A DNA stretch of 64,000 bases, from NCBI GenBank assembly GCA_945875845.1, contig CAMCMB010000020.1, positions 25,320 through 89,319 on the forward strand, written 5' to 3'. Under the pieces are notes generated by a model. The model worked only from the letters and a program-made list of their open reading frames with translations. It had not been told where the DNA came from and ran no database searches. The stretch is from Pirellula staleyi DSM 6068. Lineage in GTDB: Bacteria > Planctomycetota > Planctomycetia > Pirellulales > Pirellulaceae. A program made the position numbers and the translations under genes. Positions 1-7,515 of the stretch are shown piece after piece (the first letter of the stretch is position 1; each line of letters opens with the position of its first letter).

Positions 1-507
1 TTGAGCGTGGGAATACCCGTGCGTGAAGGGAACGACGAATAGCGAAACGATCATCTCAACCGATATCAGCGGCTTGTGGCGAAAAGGGAACATAGGAAAG
101 ACAAAGATTCGAACTCGCGTACCGGCCACTGTCAAACACGGAGATTTGCCGCCCCCATTCGCGATCTAAAGAGAGGTGGTCAGAGTATAGTCTCAACCGG
201 TCCGGCTGTCATCGCCGAGGCGATCAGGTACTTGGAGGGGCCAGGCGAACCCAACGGAAACCCAAGTGATTTGCGAATCCTCACCGGACAGCTTGCGCTG
301 TTCCTCTTGCAAAGCAAGCCCCACAAGCCATTAGCTAGCGTTGCTGCTGGTCTGCAAATTCAGAAAAGCCGGCACATTCGACTCTATTTTCTGCCGCCGC
401 ATTCCGATCTTTCTAGCGTGGCGTCCCAGGCGATTGCTACGACCAGGTATCCGCCATTCGGACTTTCTTCGGTAGGTTCCCAACGCTCCCAAGAATTCAG
501 CAGAAAA
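1..507. other. Upstream region without a supported gene
   Basis: I see no supportable gene here. An open frame runs from a GTG at 76 into the gene starting at 508, but its translation resembles no family and it reads through a REP-like hairpin at 281-304 that is intergenic elsewhere in the window. The membrane domain of the downstream protein begins only after 508. I therefore read the extension as an accidental open frame. The left edge could hold the tail of a gene outside the window. Confidence 0.5.
281..304. repeat. REP-like hairpin, copy a
   Basis: TCACCGGACAGCTTGCGCTG followed by TTCC. The arms GGACAGC and GCTGTTCC pair around TTGC. The 20 bases to its left (CCCAAGTGATTTGCGAATCC) nearly match the linker of the inverted REP pair at 43759-43837, so this looks like half of such a pair. 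Confidence 0.7.
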
Positions 508-1602
508 ATGCTCTTACGGATCAGCAATCATTCAAAGCGAATCGCTGCGATCCTTTCACAGTATCGCACACCTCGTCAAATCGCGTTTGGCGTGGCAATC
601 GGCTTAGTGCTTGGACTGATCCCGAAAGATAACCTCGTATTTCTCTCATTCGTCGTGGCCCTTGCCTTGCTGCGTGTTAACCAACTCGTAGGCTGCATCG
701 TAGCTTGTTCCCTTGGGCTCTTGAGCGGATGGTTAGAATCGATTCCCCATGTTTTGGGTTCGATGTGGCTCCGTCAATCGATCGTGTCAGCCACGGTTCA
801 GCGGTTGTACGAATACCCTTTACTCCCTTGGACCTGCATTGATAACACACTCGTTTGCGGCGGACTCATCCTTGGTTTGGCGAGCATCCCGCCAACGTAC
901 TTGGCTTGTTGGTGGTCGCTCACGAGAGCCCAAGATCAACGTGAGAGCCATGATTTGATTCAGGTTGCAAACGAAGCTTTCCGCTACAGAAAATCCGTCC
1001 TCGACCAGTCGACTCTGAGGCGAGAAAGGCCCACGCAAGAACTCAAGCTCGTTTCGAAAGAAGATTTCGTTCATGCAGAGTCACGAGAGCCATCCGGGAG
1101 GCCCGTCGCTGAAGCTCCATTGGAAACCGATTTAAAATCGGGTCGATCCATGGTTCATGTTCAAGCAGAGGTTTTTGTTCCCACACCCTCGACTTCGAAA
1201 CTCAAGATGAACTTCACGCACTATGACGAAGCTGCGAAATTGCGTGGCAGTGACAGGATTCTGAGGGAAACCGTGATCGAAGTTGTGCGTTACCGACGTC
1301 CAGTCTCACTCGACAACGGTGGGAAGCAACGGACGAGAATTCCAGATCCAAGTATTATTCCCCTAAGCACAGGAACCAATATGGCTGCTGCAAACATGCC
1401 GCTAGCACAATCCATCGATGGAAAAAATGGAAGAGGCGACCCATCGCCGAAACCGGTGATGGGCCATATGGCCGCTGGAACGATTGACACGGGACATTCG
1501 CATTTTTTTCCCACCAACCGAGAGGAGTCGCTTAAGTACCTCCTCTCGCACATCAATAACGTTCGAGAATCGAAACGAAAACCTTCTGGGAAGTCCGCAT
1601 GA
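508..1602 (+). CDS. TIGR03546 family membrane protein
   Basis: 364 residues from the ATG at 508. This start is chosen because the frame upstream reads through a REP element. Residues about 20-130 form the family's membrane domain: two long hydrophobic stretches around a GLIPKDN motif, then a further segment near ILGLASIPPTYLACWW. The C-terminal 220 residues are polar and low in recognisable structure. The family has no assigned function; its members usually sit beside a TIGR03545 gene, as here, where stop and start overlap in ATGA at 1599-1602. I infer that the two proteins form one envelope complex. Family assignment is by pattern and context. Confidence 0.75.
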   Translation: MLLRISNHSKRIAAILSQYRTPRQIAFGVAIGLVLGLIPKDNLVFLSFVVALALLRVNQLVGCIVACSLGLLSGWLESIPHVLGSMWLRQSIVSATVQRLYEYPLLPWTCIDNTLVCGGLILGLASIPPTYLACWWSLTRAQDQRESHDLIQVANEAFRYRKSVLDQSTLRRERPTQELKLVSKEDFVHAESREPSGRPVAEAPLETDLKSGRSMVHVQAEVFVPTPSTSKLKMNFTHYDEAAKLRGSDRILRETVIEVVRYRRPVSLDNGGKQRTRIPDPSIIPLSTGTNMAAANMPLAQSIDGKNGRGDPSPKPVMGHMAAGTIDTGHSHFFPTNREESLKYLLSHINNVRESKRKPSGKSA

Positions 1603-3374
1603 AATTCCGGCGACAAGTTCTAGTTGCGACAATCGTGATGGGCTGCGGCTTTTGGTCGTTTCAGCTCATCGTGCGTAGTCGCATCGAAGCTCGGTTGTCC
1701 TCGCTCTTGAACGCAACGGTCAAGGTTGGTTCGTCCGGGATTTCCTTGTTAGACGGGACAATCGCGCTTAACAACATCGAAGTCCATCCGAAGTTAAGAA
1801 TGCTGGACAAGGACGGCGTTGCGGCGTGTCAGCCAACCTTAATCGCCACAGCCGCATTGAAATTTGATTGGACTTGTGCCGCTTATCGCAACTTAAAAAT
1901 CGATAAACTTATTGCTTCCGGCTTGAACTGGCGAATCAACGCGGCAACCGTACATGACGTTCCCTTCGCCGAAAACTCAAACAACCTAGCCATTTGGAAG
2001 CCAGATAGTAGCACCGTCAATACGAAGCTCGATGCAGATAGCATTAAGTCCATTGTTTTGCCGATACATAGACGCATCGCAGAGGAATCGGCCAATCAGA
2101 ATCGTATGCACGCTGACATTTCATCGCAGTTGAAGTCCCTCCGAGAGCGTCTCAATGAGGCGGTGCCGAACGAAAGCACGCCTAATGTTCTTAGGGACAC
2201 GCCCGTCATTGACGACCTAAAGAAAGGACTTTCCGCAGTTCGGCAATCCATCGCGGAAAATCGAATCCGTCGTAAGGAATCGGACAAACAGATTACCTCC
2301 ATAAAGCAATCTGCAACGCAAACGCTTGCCGAGAAACTCGATAGCATTTTGCAGACAAGCCCGATCGACGGTCGGCAAACGGCACTTCAAATTGCCGAAT
2401 CGGTTGTGGCGATCGATTGGAACCGGAACCGCGCAATCGTTCAAGCCTTATTGAATTCCATCCGTGTGCTTCAATCGAACGAGTGTGATGAACCACGTTC
2501 GGAACAAGCGAGCATTCGGGAATTCGATTTCCATCCCCTCCGCAATGTTCCGAATCGTTTTACCCGTGTTGTCTCGGCAAGCATTCGGGGCCAAGCACAA
2601 TTTGGAGACGATGGTAACGACGCTACGGTGCCACGCAAGGACGCAGATTCGCATGCAACGTTTGAGTTGCAACTTCACAATTTGTCGAGCGAATCGACCA
2701 GGCAAAACCTTATACCACGAGTTAGTCTGACTCTGGAGGAATCGTCGACAAGCGGCAAATCAAACAAAGTCGCTTGCGTTGCGGAGAAGATTGCTTTAGC
2801 TCAATCCGCTTCGAGCCAAGTGCAGATGCGACTTCAGCGATCGATTGGCGATACACCAACCAGCATGACGACAATACAGCATGCGGAATTAGGGTGGTCA
2901 TCCACTGTCACCATGCCTCTCCTCGCTTGCCTCGATTCAAGTTGCTTGGACCCTGCCGAGTTAGCAAAGGCTCGCTTGAGCTTAGGGGCAAATCAATTCT
3001 TGAAGGCGAGGCTCATCGGAACAACACCAAAACCGAGGATGCAACGACAAAACCTGCTGATCGAAATCGAACCCGATTGCCTTGCACCACTTGAGTTCGT
3101 GCTTACGTCGATTGCACAAACGCAATCGACGAAGCTCCGTTCGGAATTACAAACCCGTGGAAAAGAGCTAGTCCGCAATGAGTTGATCACGATCGGTCAG
3201 CGATGGGACCAATTGGGAGACGAACACGCAAGAGCGCATACAGGTTGGGAATCGGACATGGCGGAGATGAGCGAGCGCGTTCAGCGGTTCGAGTTGTTGA
3301 CGAGACGTATTGCCCGTGAATTGGTCTTGCCGTCCGTAGGGTCAAACGGCAGCGACGGGGCGGAGACACGCTGA
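1599..3374 (+). CDS. TIGR03545 family protein, membrane-anchored
   Basis: 591 residues, translationally coupled to the preceding TIGR03546 gene by a 4-base overlap. Residues about 6-24 are a single N-terminal membrane anchor. The segment after it (ARLSSLLNATVKVGSSGISLL) resembles the start of AsmA-like envelope proteins. Residues about 165-265 are rich in charged heptads (LKSLRERLNEAV, LKKGLSAVRQSIAENR) and probably form a coiled coil. The rest looks like beta-rich periplasmic sequence. The family is uncharacterised. The anchor and AsmA-like start suggest a periplasmic protein tied to the inner membrane, but a lipid-related role would be a guess. Confidence 0.72.
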   Translation: MKFRRQVLVATIVMGCGFWSFQLIVRSRIEARLSSLLNATVKVGSSGISLLDGTIALNNIEVHPKLRMLDKDGVAACQPTLIATAALKFDWTCAAYRNLKIDKLIASGLNWRINAATVHDVPFAENSNNLAIWKPDSSTVNTKLDADSIKSIVLPIHRRIAEESANQNRMHADISSQLKSLRERLNEAVPNESTPNVLRDTPVIDDLKKGLSAVRQSIAENRIRRKESDKQITSIKQSATQTLAEKLDSILQTSPIDGRQTALQIAESVVAIDWNRNRAIVQALLNSIRVLQSNECDEPRSEQASIREFDFHPLRNVPNRFTRVVSASIRGQAQFGDDGNDATVPRKDADSHATFELQLHNLSSESTRQNLIPRVSLTLEESSTSGKSNKVACVAEKIALAQSASSQVQMRLQRSIGDTPTSMTTIQHAELGWSSTVTMPLLACLDSSCLDPAELAKARLSLGANQFLKARLIGTTPKPRMQRQNLLIEIEPDCLAPLEFVLTSIAQTQSTKLRSELQTRGKELVRNELITIGQRWDQLGDEHARAHTGWESDMAEMSERVQRFELLTRRIARELVLPSVGSNGSDGAETR

Positions 3375-3717
3375 AGGCAACCCTAGTCGCCTTTTGCTCC
3401 GCAAAAGATGCGCTCTCCCTCGGGTAGGTTATGATTTGATAACCCGAGCCCGTGACGGCTTGTGGATTTAATGGTACGACGGACTTCCAAGTCCGTCGAA
3501 TTCCCCATTGACGGACTTGGAAGTCCGTCTTACCGCCCTTACCCAATAACGACTTCACTAAAGCAACAAGCCGCGTGAGCGAGGGATTAGTCGGCACCTG
3601 GCTTACGCGTCGGGTTGCCAAAGCGTGGCACGAGCGCGCTCGCTCGTGAATCCATGGGCGAGACGCCCATGCCACTTTCGAATACCCCGTGTCACAGCCT
3701 ATCCGCATAAGATTGGC
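3375..3717. repeat. Intergenic composite palindromic repeat (copy R1)
   Basis: No gene. A hairpin CTTTTGC-TCC-GCAAAAG lies at 3391-3407, just after the stop at 3374. A dispersed repeat follows. Outer inverted arms are at 3456-3470 (CGGCTTGTGGATTTA) and 3559-3573 (TAAAGCAACAAGCCG). Inside are two adjacent near-palindromes at 3478-3497 and 3510-3529, the second being the reverse complement of the first. Further right are a CACGAGCG/CGCTCGTG hairpin and an ATGGGCG/CGCCCAT hairpin. The region from about 3456 to 3705 is repeated at 57145-57361, with an insertion of about 25 bases in this copy. An open frame on the minus strand (3187-3708) is only read through these palindromes. Confidence 0.85.
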
Positions 3718-3745
3718 TCACCGGGCGGCTTGCGCCGCTCCGCTA
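3718..3745. repeat. REP-like hairpin, copy b, overlapping a gene end
   Basis: TCACCGGGCGGCTTGCGCCG followed by CTCCGCTA. Compared with copies a and d, both sides of the stem change together (GGGCGGC pairs with GCCGCTCC), so base pairing is kept. On the minus strand the element supplies the last seven codons and the TGA of the gene at 3718-4734. Confidence 0.8.
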
Positions 3746-4734
3746 TCAACACGTATGTTTGAACCCAAAGTGAGCTCCATTTCGCTCGCACCGCTCCGCA
3801 TATAGAACAGCAGCGAATCTAAGATTCCATCCAAGCTATAAGGCTTGCCTATCAAAAAATCCGCACCCGATGCGTACAGTCGTTCCCATGTTTGCCAGCG
3901 AGGAAACGGGTCCGCAACAACCTGGCAGGCGCTCGGGAATTGACGATTCAATTTGTCGAGAGTTGCCTCAAGCTCGATGGTGAAGCTATCGCGAACGCCG
4001 TTTCGATCTGCCCACTTCATCGGTGGCCTTTCAAGGTCGACGATAATGATGTCAGGCTGCGCCCAGATATCGAGTTGCGTTGGAACAGTGCAGACGCAGT
4101 GAATGTTTCGCCGGGATAGTCCGTCCGTCCAAAGCGCCCTCGTCTCTGCATTCTCGGTCAAAATCAAAGCCAAATGGATCGATGGCGGCAGCGAGTTGGA
4201 TTCGTTATCGAAAGGGTTGGCAACCGTCCGTCGGTTCTTCATCGCCAGTGCCGAATCGATCCAACGTTGAACGCGTGGACTGATTTTGCGATTGCCCGAC
4301 TGAGGGGTTTCGGCAGGAGGCATTCGGCCAGAGTCTGAGTTGGCAGTACTTGCTAACCATGGAAAGAGTCGATCGTACAGCTCATACCAATAGAACGTAT
4401 GCCATGTTTCGGGTAATGGCTGAGTTCGTCGATGACCGGACCAATCCGTGCCTAGCAACAGACACCACGGAACGGATCCTATGGGGCTGGACTCTGGTGC
4501 AGCGCATTGTTCAACTCGTCGAACAAGCTCGCCGACTGGATCCGTACGAAAGTTGCTCGCGAGTAGGAACGCACAACGACTGTTTATTTCGCCCCCACCG
4601 TCAACGCGATGTCGAGCCAGCCAGGACTCAATATCTTGCTCTCGAAGGTTCGTTACATCCCGGAAATGTTTGAGAATCCATTCCCACGATTCATCTTGGG
4701 GACCAAACCAGCCTATCGAGATAGGAGTCGTCAT
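3718..4734 (-). CDS. Hypothetical protein with C-terminal receiver-like domain
   Basis: 338 residues. The N-terminal half (about 1-130) is unrecognised. Residues about 190-320 have the outline of a response-regulator receiver: a hydrophobic strand IHLALILTENAETRALW, a strand ending in an acidic residue (PDIIIVDLERPP), and a late FLIGKPYSLDGIL that matches the conserved lysine-proline and final helix of receivers. The acidic pocket after the first strand is poor (TENAET), so phosphorylation is doubtful. The gene overlaps the upstream HTH-PTS gene in ATGA at 4731-4734, so the two are co-translated. The last residues GAAQAAR and the stop codon lie inside a REP element, so the original C-terminus has probably been replaced. 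Confidence 0.6.
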   Translation of the reverse strand: MTTPISIGWFGPQDESWEWILKHFRDVTNLREQDIESWLARHRVDGGGEINSRCAFLLASNFRTDPVGELVRRVEQCAAPESSPIGSVPWCLLLGTDWSGHRRTQPLPETWHTFYWYELYDRLFPWLASTANSDSGRMPPAETPQSGNRKISPRVQRWIDSALAMKNRRTVANPFDNESNSLPPSIHLALILTENAETRALWTDGLSRRNIHCVCTVPTQLDIWAQPDIIIVDLERPPMKWADRNGVRDSFTIELEATLDKLNRQFPSACQVVADPFPRWQTWERLYASGADFLIGKPYSLDGILDSLLFYMRSGASEMELTLGSNIRVDSGAAQAAR

Positions 4735-5459
4735 TCACCTACCGTTGATTGAATAAGTTCCAATTCGGCAGTTCGGATGATGTCGATGGCTTCACTCGGT
4801 GATACCGCAGATCGAAGAATGGTCAGAAAAACTTCGTCCGTAACCAGCCGGGCAAGCCTCGCTAAGATCCTCAAATGGACGCGGTCGTCCGTTGAACAAA
4901 TAAGAAAGAAGACATCGGTCAGATGGCCTGAGACATTTCCAAACGGAATAGGTTGAGTCGATATTCCCAATGCAACCAACGGCTCGGAGAGGTTCGAGGA
5001 TTGAGGTCGGCGAGGGTGCAACAATGCCACCCCATTCTCAAGCGCCGTCGGATGCAATGCTTCACGAGCCGCGACGGCCTCGGCCATAACGGCAGAATCC
5101 CACAGCAAACCAGTCGAAGCGGCGAGTTGACACATCTCTCGAATGACAGACCCACGTGTTCTTGCCGGCAGCGGGATTTGGATGGCGAGAGGGGATAGGA
5201 AATCGGAAAGCATGGCTCGATCGTCGGAGCCCACGTCGATATTTCTCTCAAGAACTTTTTCCATTCGCTCGAGCTCTTGTGCATCGCCGACCCCAATTTG
5301 GTCTTCGAGCCAATGATGAATTTCGGATTCGGAGAATCTCCAATCTCCATTCACTCTTCGTCCGGGAATCTTTCCGCGAACAGCCATTTTGTTTACTTGT
5401 GTCGGCGTCAAATGCAAATAGAGTGCAAGTTGATCCAGATCGAGGTCTTTACTGGCCAT
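4731..5459 (-). CDS. HTH-PTS EIIA (PtsN-like) fusion protein
   Basis: 242 residues. Residues about 5-55 are an excisionase/MerR-type helix-turn-helix (LALYLHLTPTQVNKMAVRG, then GDWRFSESEIHHWL). Residues about 85-235 are a PTS EIIA domain of the fructose/nitrogen type. The phosphorylatable histidine is His148 in ENGVALLHPRR, which corresponds to the GIAIPHGR signature of PtsN. The fusion suggests a DNA-binding regulator that reads phosphotransferase state; stand-alone EIIA-Ntr proteins lack a DNA-binding domain. The gene is transcribed before, and overlaps, the receiver-like protein at 3718-4734. No EI or HPr gene is visible in the window. Confidence 0.82.
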   Translation of the reverse strand: MASKDLDLDQLALYLHLTPTQVNKMAVRGKIPGRRVNGDWRFSESEIHHWLEDQIGVGDAQELERMEKVLERNIDVGSDDRAMLSDFLSPLAIQIPLPARTRGSVIREMCQLAASTGLLWDSAVMAEAVAAREALHPTALENGVALLHPRRPQSSNLSEPLVALGISTQPIPFGNVSGHLTDVFFLICSTDDRVHLRILARLARLVTDEVFLTILRSAVSPSEAIDIIRTAELELIQSTVGE

Positions 5460-5836
5460 TCGTTACAAAATCGAAGTACAAGCACCACCATTTTAGGGGT
5501 GCTTTAGGGAAACGGATAACGTCAAGCTGTCCATCGCAAATCGATTCGCAAACTTGAATCCCATAATTTAATAATTCCTGTTCATAAGCGAAACCCGAAA
5601 AAGGCCGGTTTAACGAACAAATCACCATGGAAACCCCCGATCGTGAGATGGCCAAAGTTGCACAAGTCCAGTCTACCCACCGAACGGTGGCCCCTTTTTT
5701 TGCATGCTAACGCTCGCACAACGGTGTTGTCTCAATGACCACTACTATGCTACTCTGAACACTTAGGGCGAGGTTTGCCGATGAGTTTGCCTCGAAATCG
5801 AAACTCGAATTGCTAGGACGGCAGCCAGGGGCGGCT
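5460..5836. other. Divergent intergenic region
   Basis: This 377-base region separates the minus-strand PTS gene from the plus-strand kds operon and should hold both promoters. I cannot single out a -35/-10 pair. It contains AGCACC...GGTGCT (about 5480-5502) and a terminator-like hairpin at 5677-5701. A 68-residue minus frame and a 27-codon plus frame (from 5626) have no family features and I do not call them. Confidence 0.5.
5677..5701 (+). terminator. Terminator-like hairpin without an assigned upstream gene
   Basis: The arms CCACCG and CGGTGG pair around AA, followed by CCCC and a run of seven T on the plus strand. No plus-strand gene ends just upstream, because the neighbour to the left is transcribed the other way. 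It may end a short RNA made between 5460 and 5676, or be fortuitous. The stem is only six pairs and the T run starts four bases after it. Confidence 0.35.
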
Positions 5837-6988
5837 ATGAATATGCGACTTCCATCGCGTCGAAACGGCGCAAGTGCCGCCGCGAAGCGAATAAGGCTTA
5901 CGCGAGGTGTCGAAATCCTCCAACAATCGGCCCGATCGATCCAAACTCTAGCCGAGTCCCTTGACGAAGATTTTCTTGTGGCGGTGGACAAGATCCTCAG
6001 CATGCGAGGCAACTTGATCGTTTGCGGCATTGGCAAAGCCGGCCTCATTGGGAAAAAAATTGCTGCTACGTTTGCATCCACGGGAACGCGAGCCCATTTT
6101 CTTCATCCATCCGAGGCCGTGCACGGGGATCTAGGCAGAGTGGGTCCAACGGATGTTGTGTTGATCCTTTCGAACAGTGGAGCAACCGAAGAGATCGTGC
6201 GCATCCTACCCTTTGTGTCGCGAAAGGCCGCTGGTTTGATCGCCATCACGAGCGGTGCCAACAGCCCATTGGCTCGCGCCTCGGATATCGTTCTCGTATT
6301 GCCTCCATGCAGTGAAGCCTGCCAACACAATCTTGCACCTAGCACCAGCACGAGCACAATGCTGGCAATCGGCGATGCTCTCGCTTTGGTCGTAAGCGAA
6401 TCGCGAGGATTTAGCATGCAGGACTTCGCCGAACTTCACCCGGGCGGATCGTTGGGACGCAAACTCGCCATCGTGGATGAAGTGATGCGTCCTAAGTGCG
6501 ATTGTCGCATTGCTTCTAACCAAATGACCATCCGAGCGATGCTGGTGGACGTTTCGAAACCAGGCCGTAGATCAGGGGCGACGATGCTGGTCGATGAATC
6601 GAATCGCCTTGTCGGCATCTTTACCGATAGTGATTTAGCTCGATTATTGGAACAACGTCGCGATGAGGATTTGGACCAAATCGTATCGGGATTAATGACG
6701 CGAACGTTTTCAGCAATTCAGTCCGGGGCAAAACTGACCGATGCGATCGATGTGATGGTACGAAGAAAAATCAGCGAGTTGCCCGTGGTAGACGAGGAGG
6801 ATCGCCCCATTGGGCTCATCGATATCACCGATGTTCTTGGTCTAGAACACGCGACGGCCAAAGGGGCAGATCACTTTCGATTGAAGCCCGATTTGGAGTT
6901 CGCGGACGACACGGAAAATATGGAATGGAACGATGAACCGTCAACTCTTCGTCTGTTTGGTCCAGATAACTACCTGGAGAATTCATAG
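5837..6988 (+). CDS. kdsD: Arabinose-5-phosphate isomerase (KdsD/KpsF/GutQ family)
   Basis: 383 residues. Converts ribulose 5-phosphate to arabinose 5-phosphate, the first step of Kdo synthesis. I place the start at the ATG at 5837, preceded by AGGGGCGG; a TTG at 5810 is a poorer choice. An N-terminal SIS domain (about 30-170) carries GIGKAGLIGKKIAATFASTG and LSNSGATEEI, then PCSEACQHNLAPSTSTS and the family hallmark ELHPGGSLGRKL. Two CBS domains follow (about 215-345). The C-terminus has about 40 residues beyond the usual length, acidic and without known fold. The stop overlaps the GTG start of kdsC by one base (TAGTG). Confidence 0.93.
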   Translation: MNMRLPSRRNGASAAAKRIRLTRGVEILQQSARSIQTLAESLDEDFLVAVDKILSMRGNLIVCGIGKAGLIGKKIAATFASTGTRAHFLHPSEAVHGDLGRVGPTDVVLILSNSGATEEIVRILPFVSRKAAGLIAITSGANSPLARASDIVLVLPPCSEACQHNLAPSTSTSTMLAIGDALALVVSESRGFSMQDFAELHPGGSLGRKLAIVDEVMRPKCDCRIASNQMTIRAMLVDVSKPGRRSGATMLVDESNRLVGIFTDSDLARLLEQRRDEDLDQIVSGLMTRTFSAIQSGAKLTDAIDVMVRRKISELPVVDEEDRPIGLIDITDVLGLEHATAKGADHFRLKPDLEFADDTENMEWNDEPSTLRLFGPDNYLENS

Positions 6989-7515
6989 TGGCGCCTCGCG
7001 ATACGGAAATAGCCAAACCCATTCGACTTATTCTCTCCGATGTTGATGGTGTATTGACGGACGGGCAAATAACCATCGATAACGCGGGCGTTGAAAGCAA
7101 ATCCTTCTATGTACGGGATGGTCAAGCTATCAAAATTTGGTGCAAAGCTGGTTTTCAATTTGGACTATTAACCGCCCGCAACTCACAAATCGTCAAACTG
7201 CGGGCGGCCGAACTTGGCATCACCATGGTTCGACAAGGTTTTGCAGAAAAGCTTCCTGCCGCACGCGAAATGATTCAGCAAGCTGGCTTTGAAATGAACG
7301 AAGTGTGTTTTATCGGCGACGACTTGCCCGATCTCACAGTCATGTACGAAGTTGGCTTAAGCGCAACCGTTGCGGACGCTGCAACCGAAGTCAAGCAAGC
7401 CGCTCGATGGACCATGAACGCCCAGGGCGGGCGCGGAGCGGTCCGAGAGCTGATCGAACGGCTCCTCAAGGCAAAGGGGCGCTGGGAGGATTTCGTACCC
7501 AATCGAACGACATAA
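6988..7515 (+). CDS. kdsC: 3-deoxy-D-manno-octulosonate 8-phosphate phosphatase
   Basis: 175 residues, starting at GTG 6988. A minimal HAD-superfamily phosphatase of the KdsC/YrbI family. The nucleophile motif is SDVDGVLTDG (Asp18, with Asp20 as acid/base); TARNSQIV carries the motif II threonine and CFIGDDLPDL the Mg-binding acidic pair. There is no cap domain, as usual for these tetrameric enzymes. It releases Kdo from Kdo 8-phosphate. It is coupled to kdsD upstream (TAGTG) and to the LptC/LptA-like gene downstream (TAATG at 7513-7517). Confidence 0.94.
   Translation: MAPRDTEIAKPIRLILSDVDGVLTDGQITIDNAGVESKSFYVRDGQAIKIWCKAGFQFGLLTARNSQIVKLRAAELGITMVRQGFAEKLPAAREMIQQAGFEMNEVCFIGDDLPDLTVMYEVGLSATVADAATEVKQAARWTMNAQGGRGAVRELIERLLKAKGRWEDFVPNRTT

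Noticed and set aside
76..507. N-terminal extension of the TIGR03546 protein by 144 residues
   Set aside because: It reads through a REP hairpin, has no family match, and the recognised domain starts after the ATG at 508.
3187..3708. 173-residue minus-strand frame
   Set aside because: It overlaps the end of the TIGR03545 gene and is otherwise made of palindromic repeat; the frame is open by composition only.
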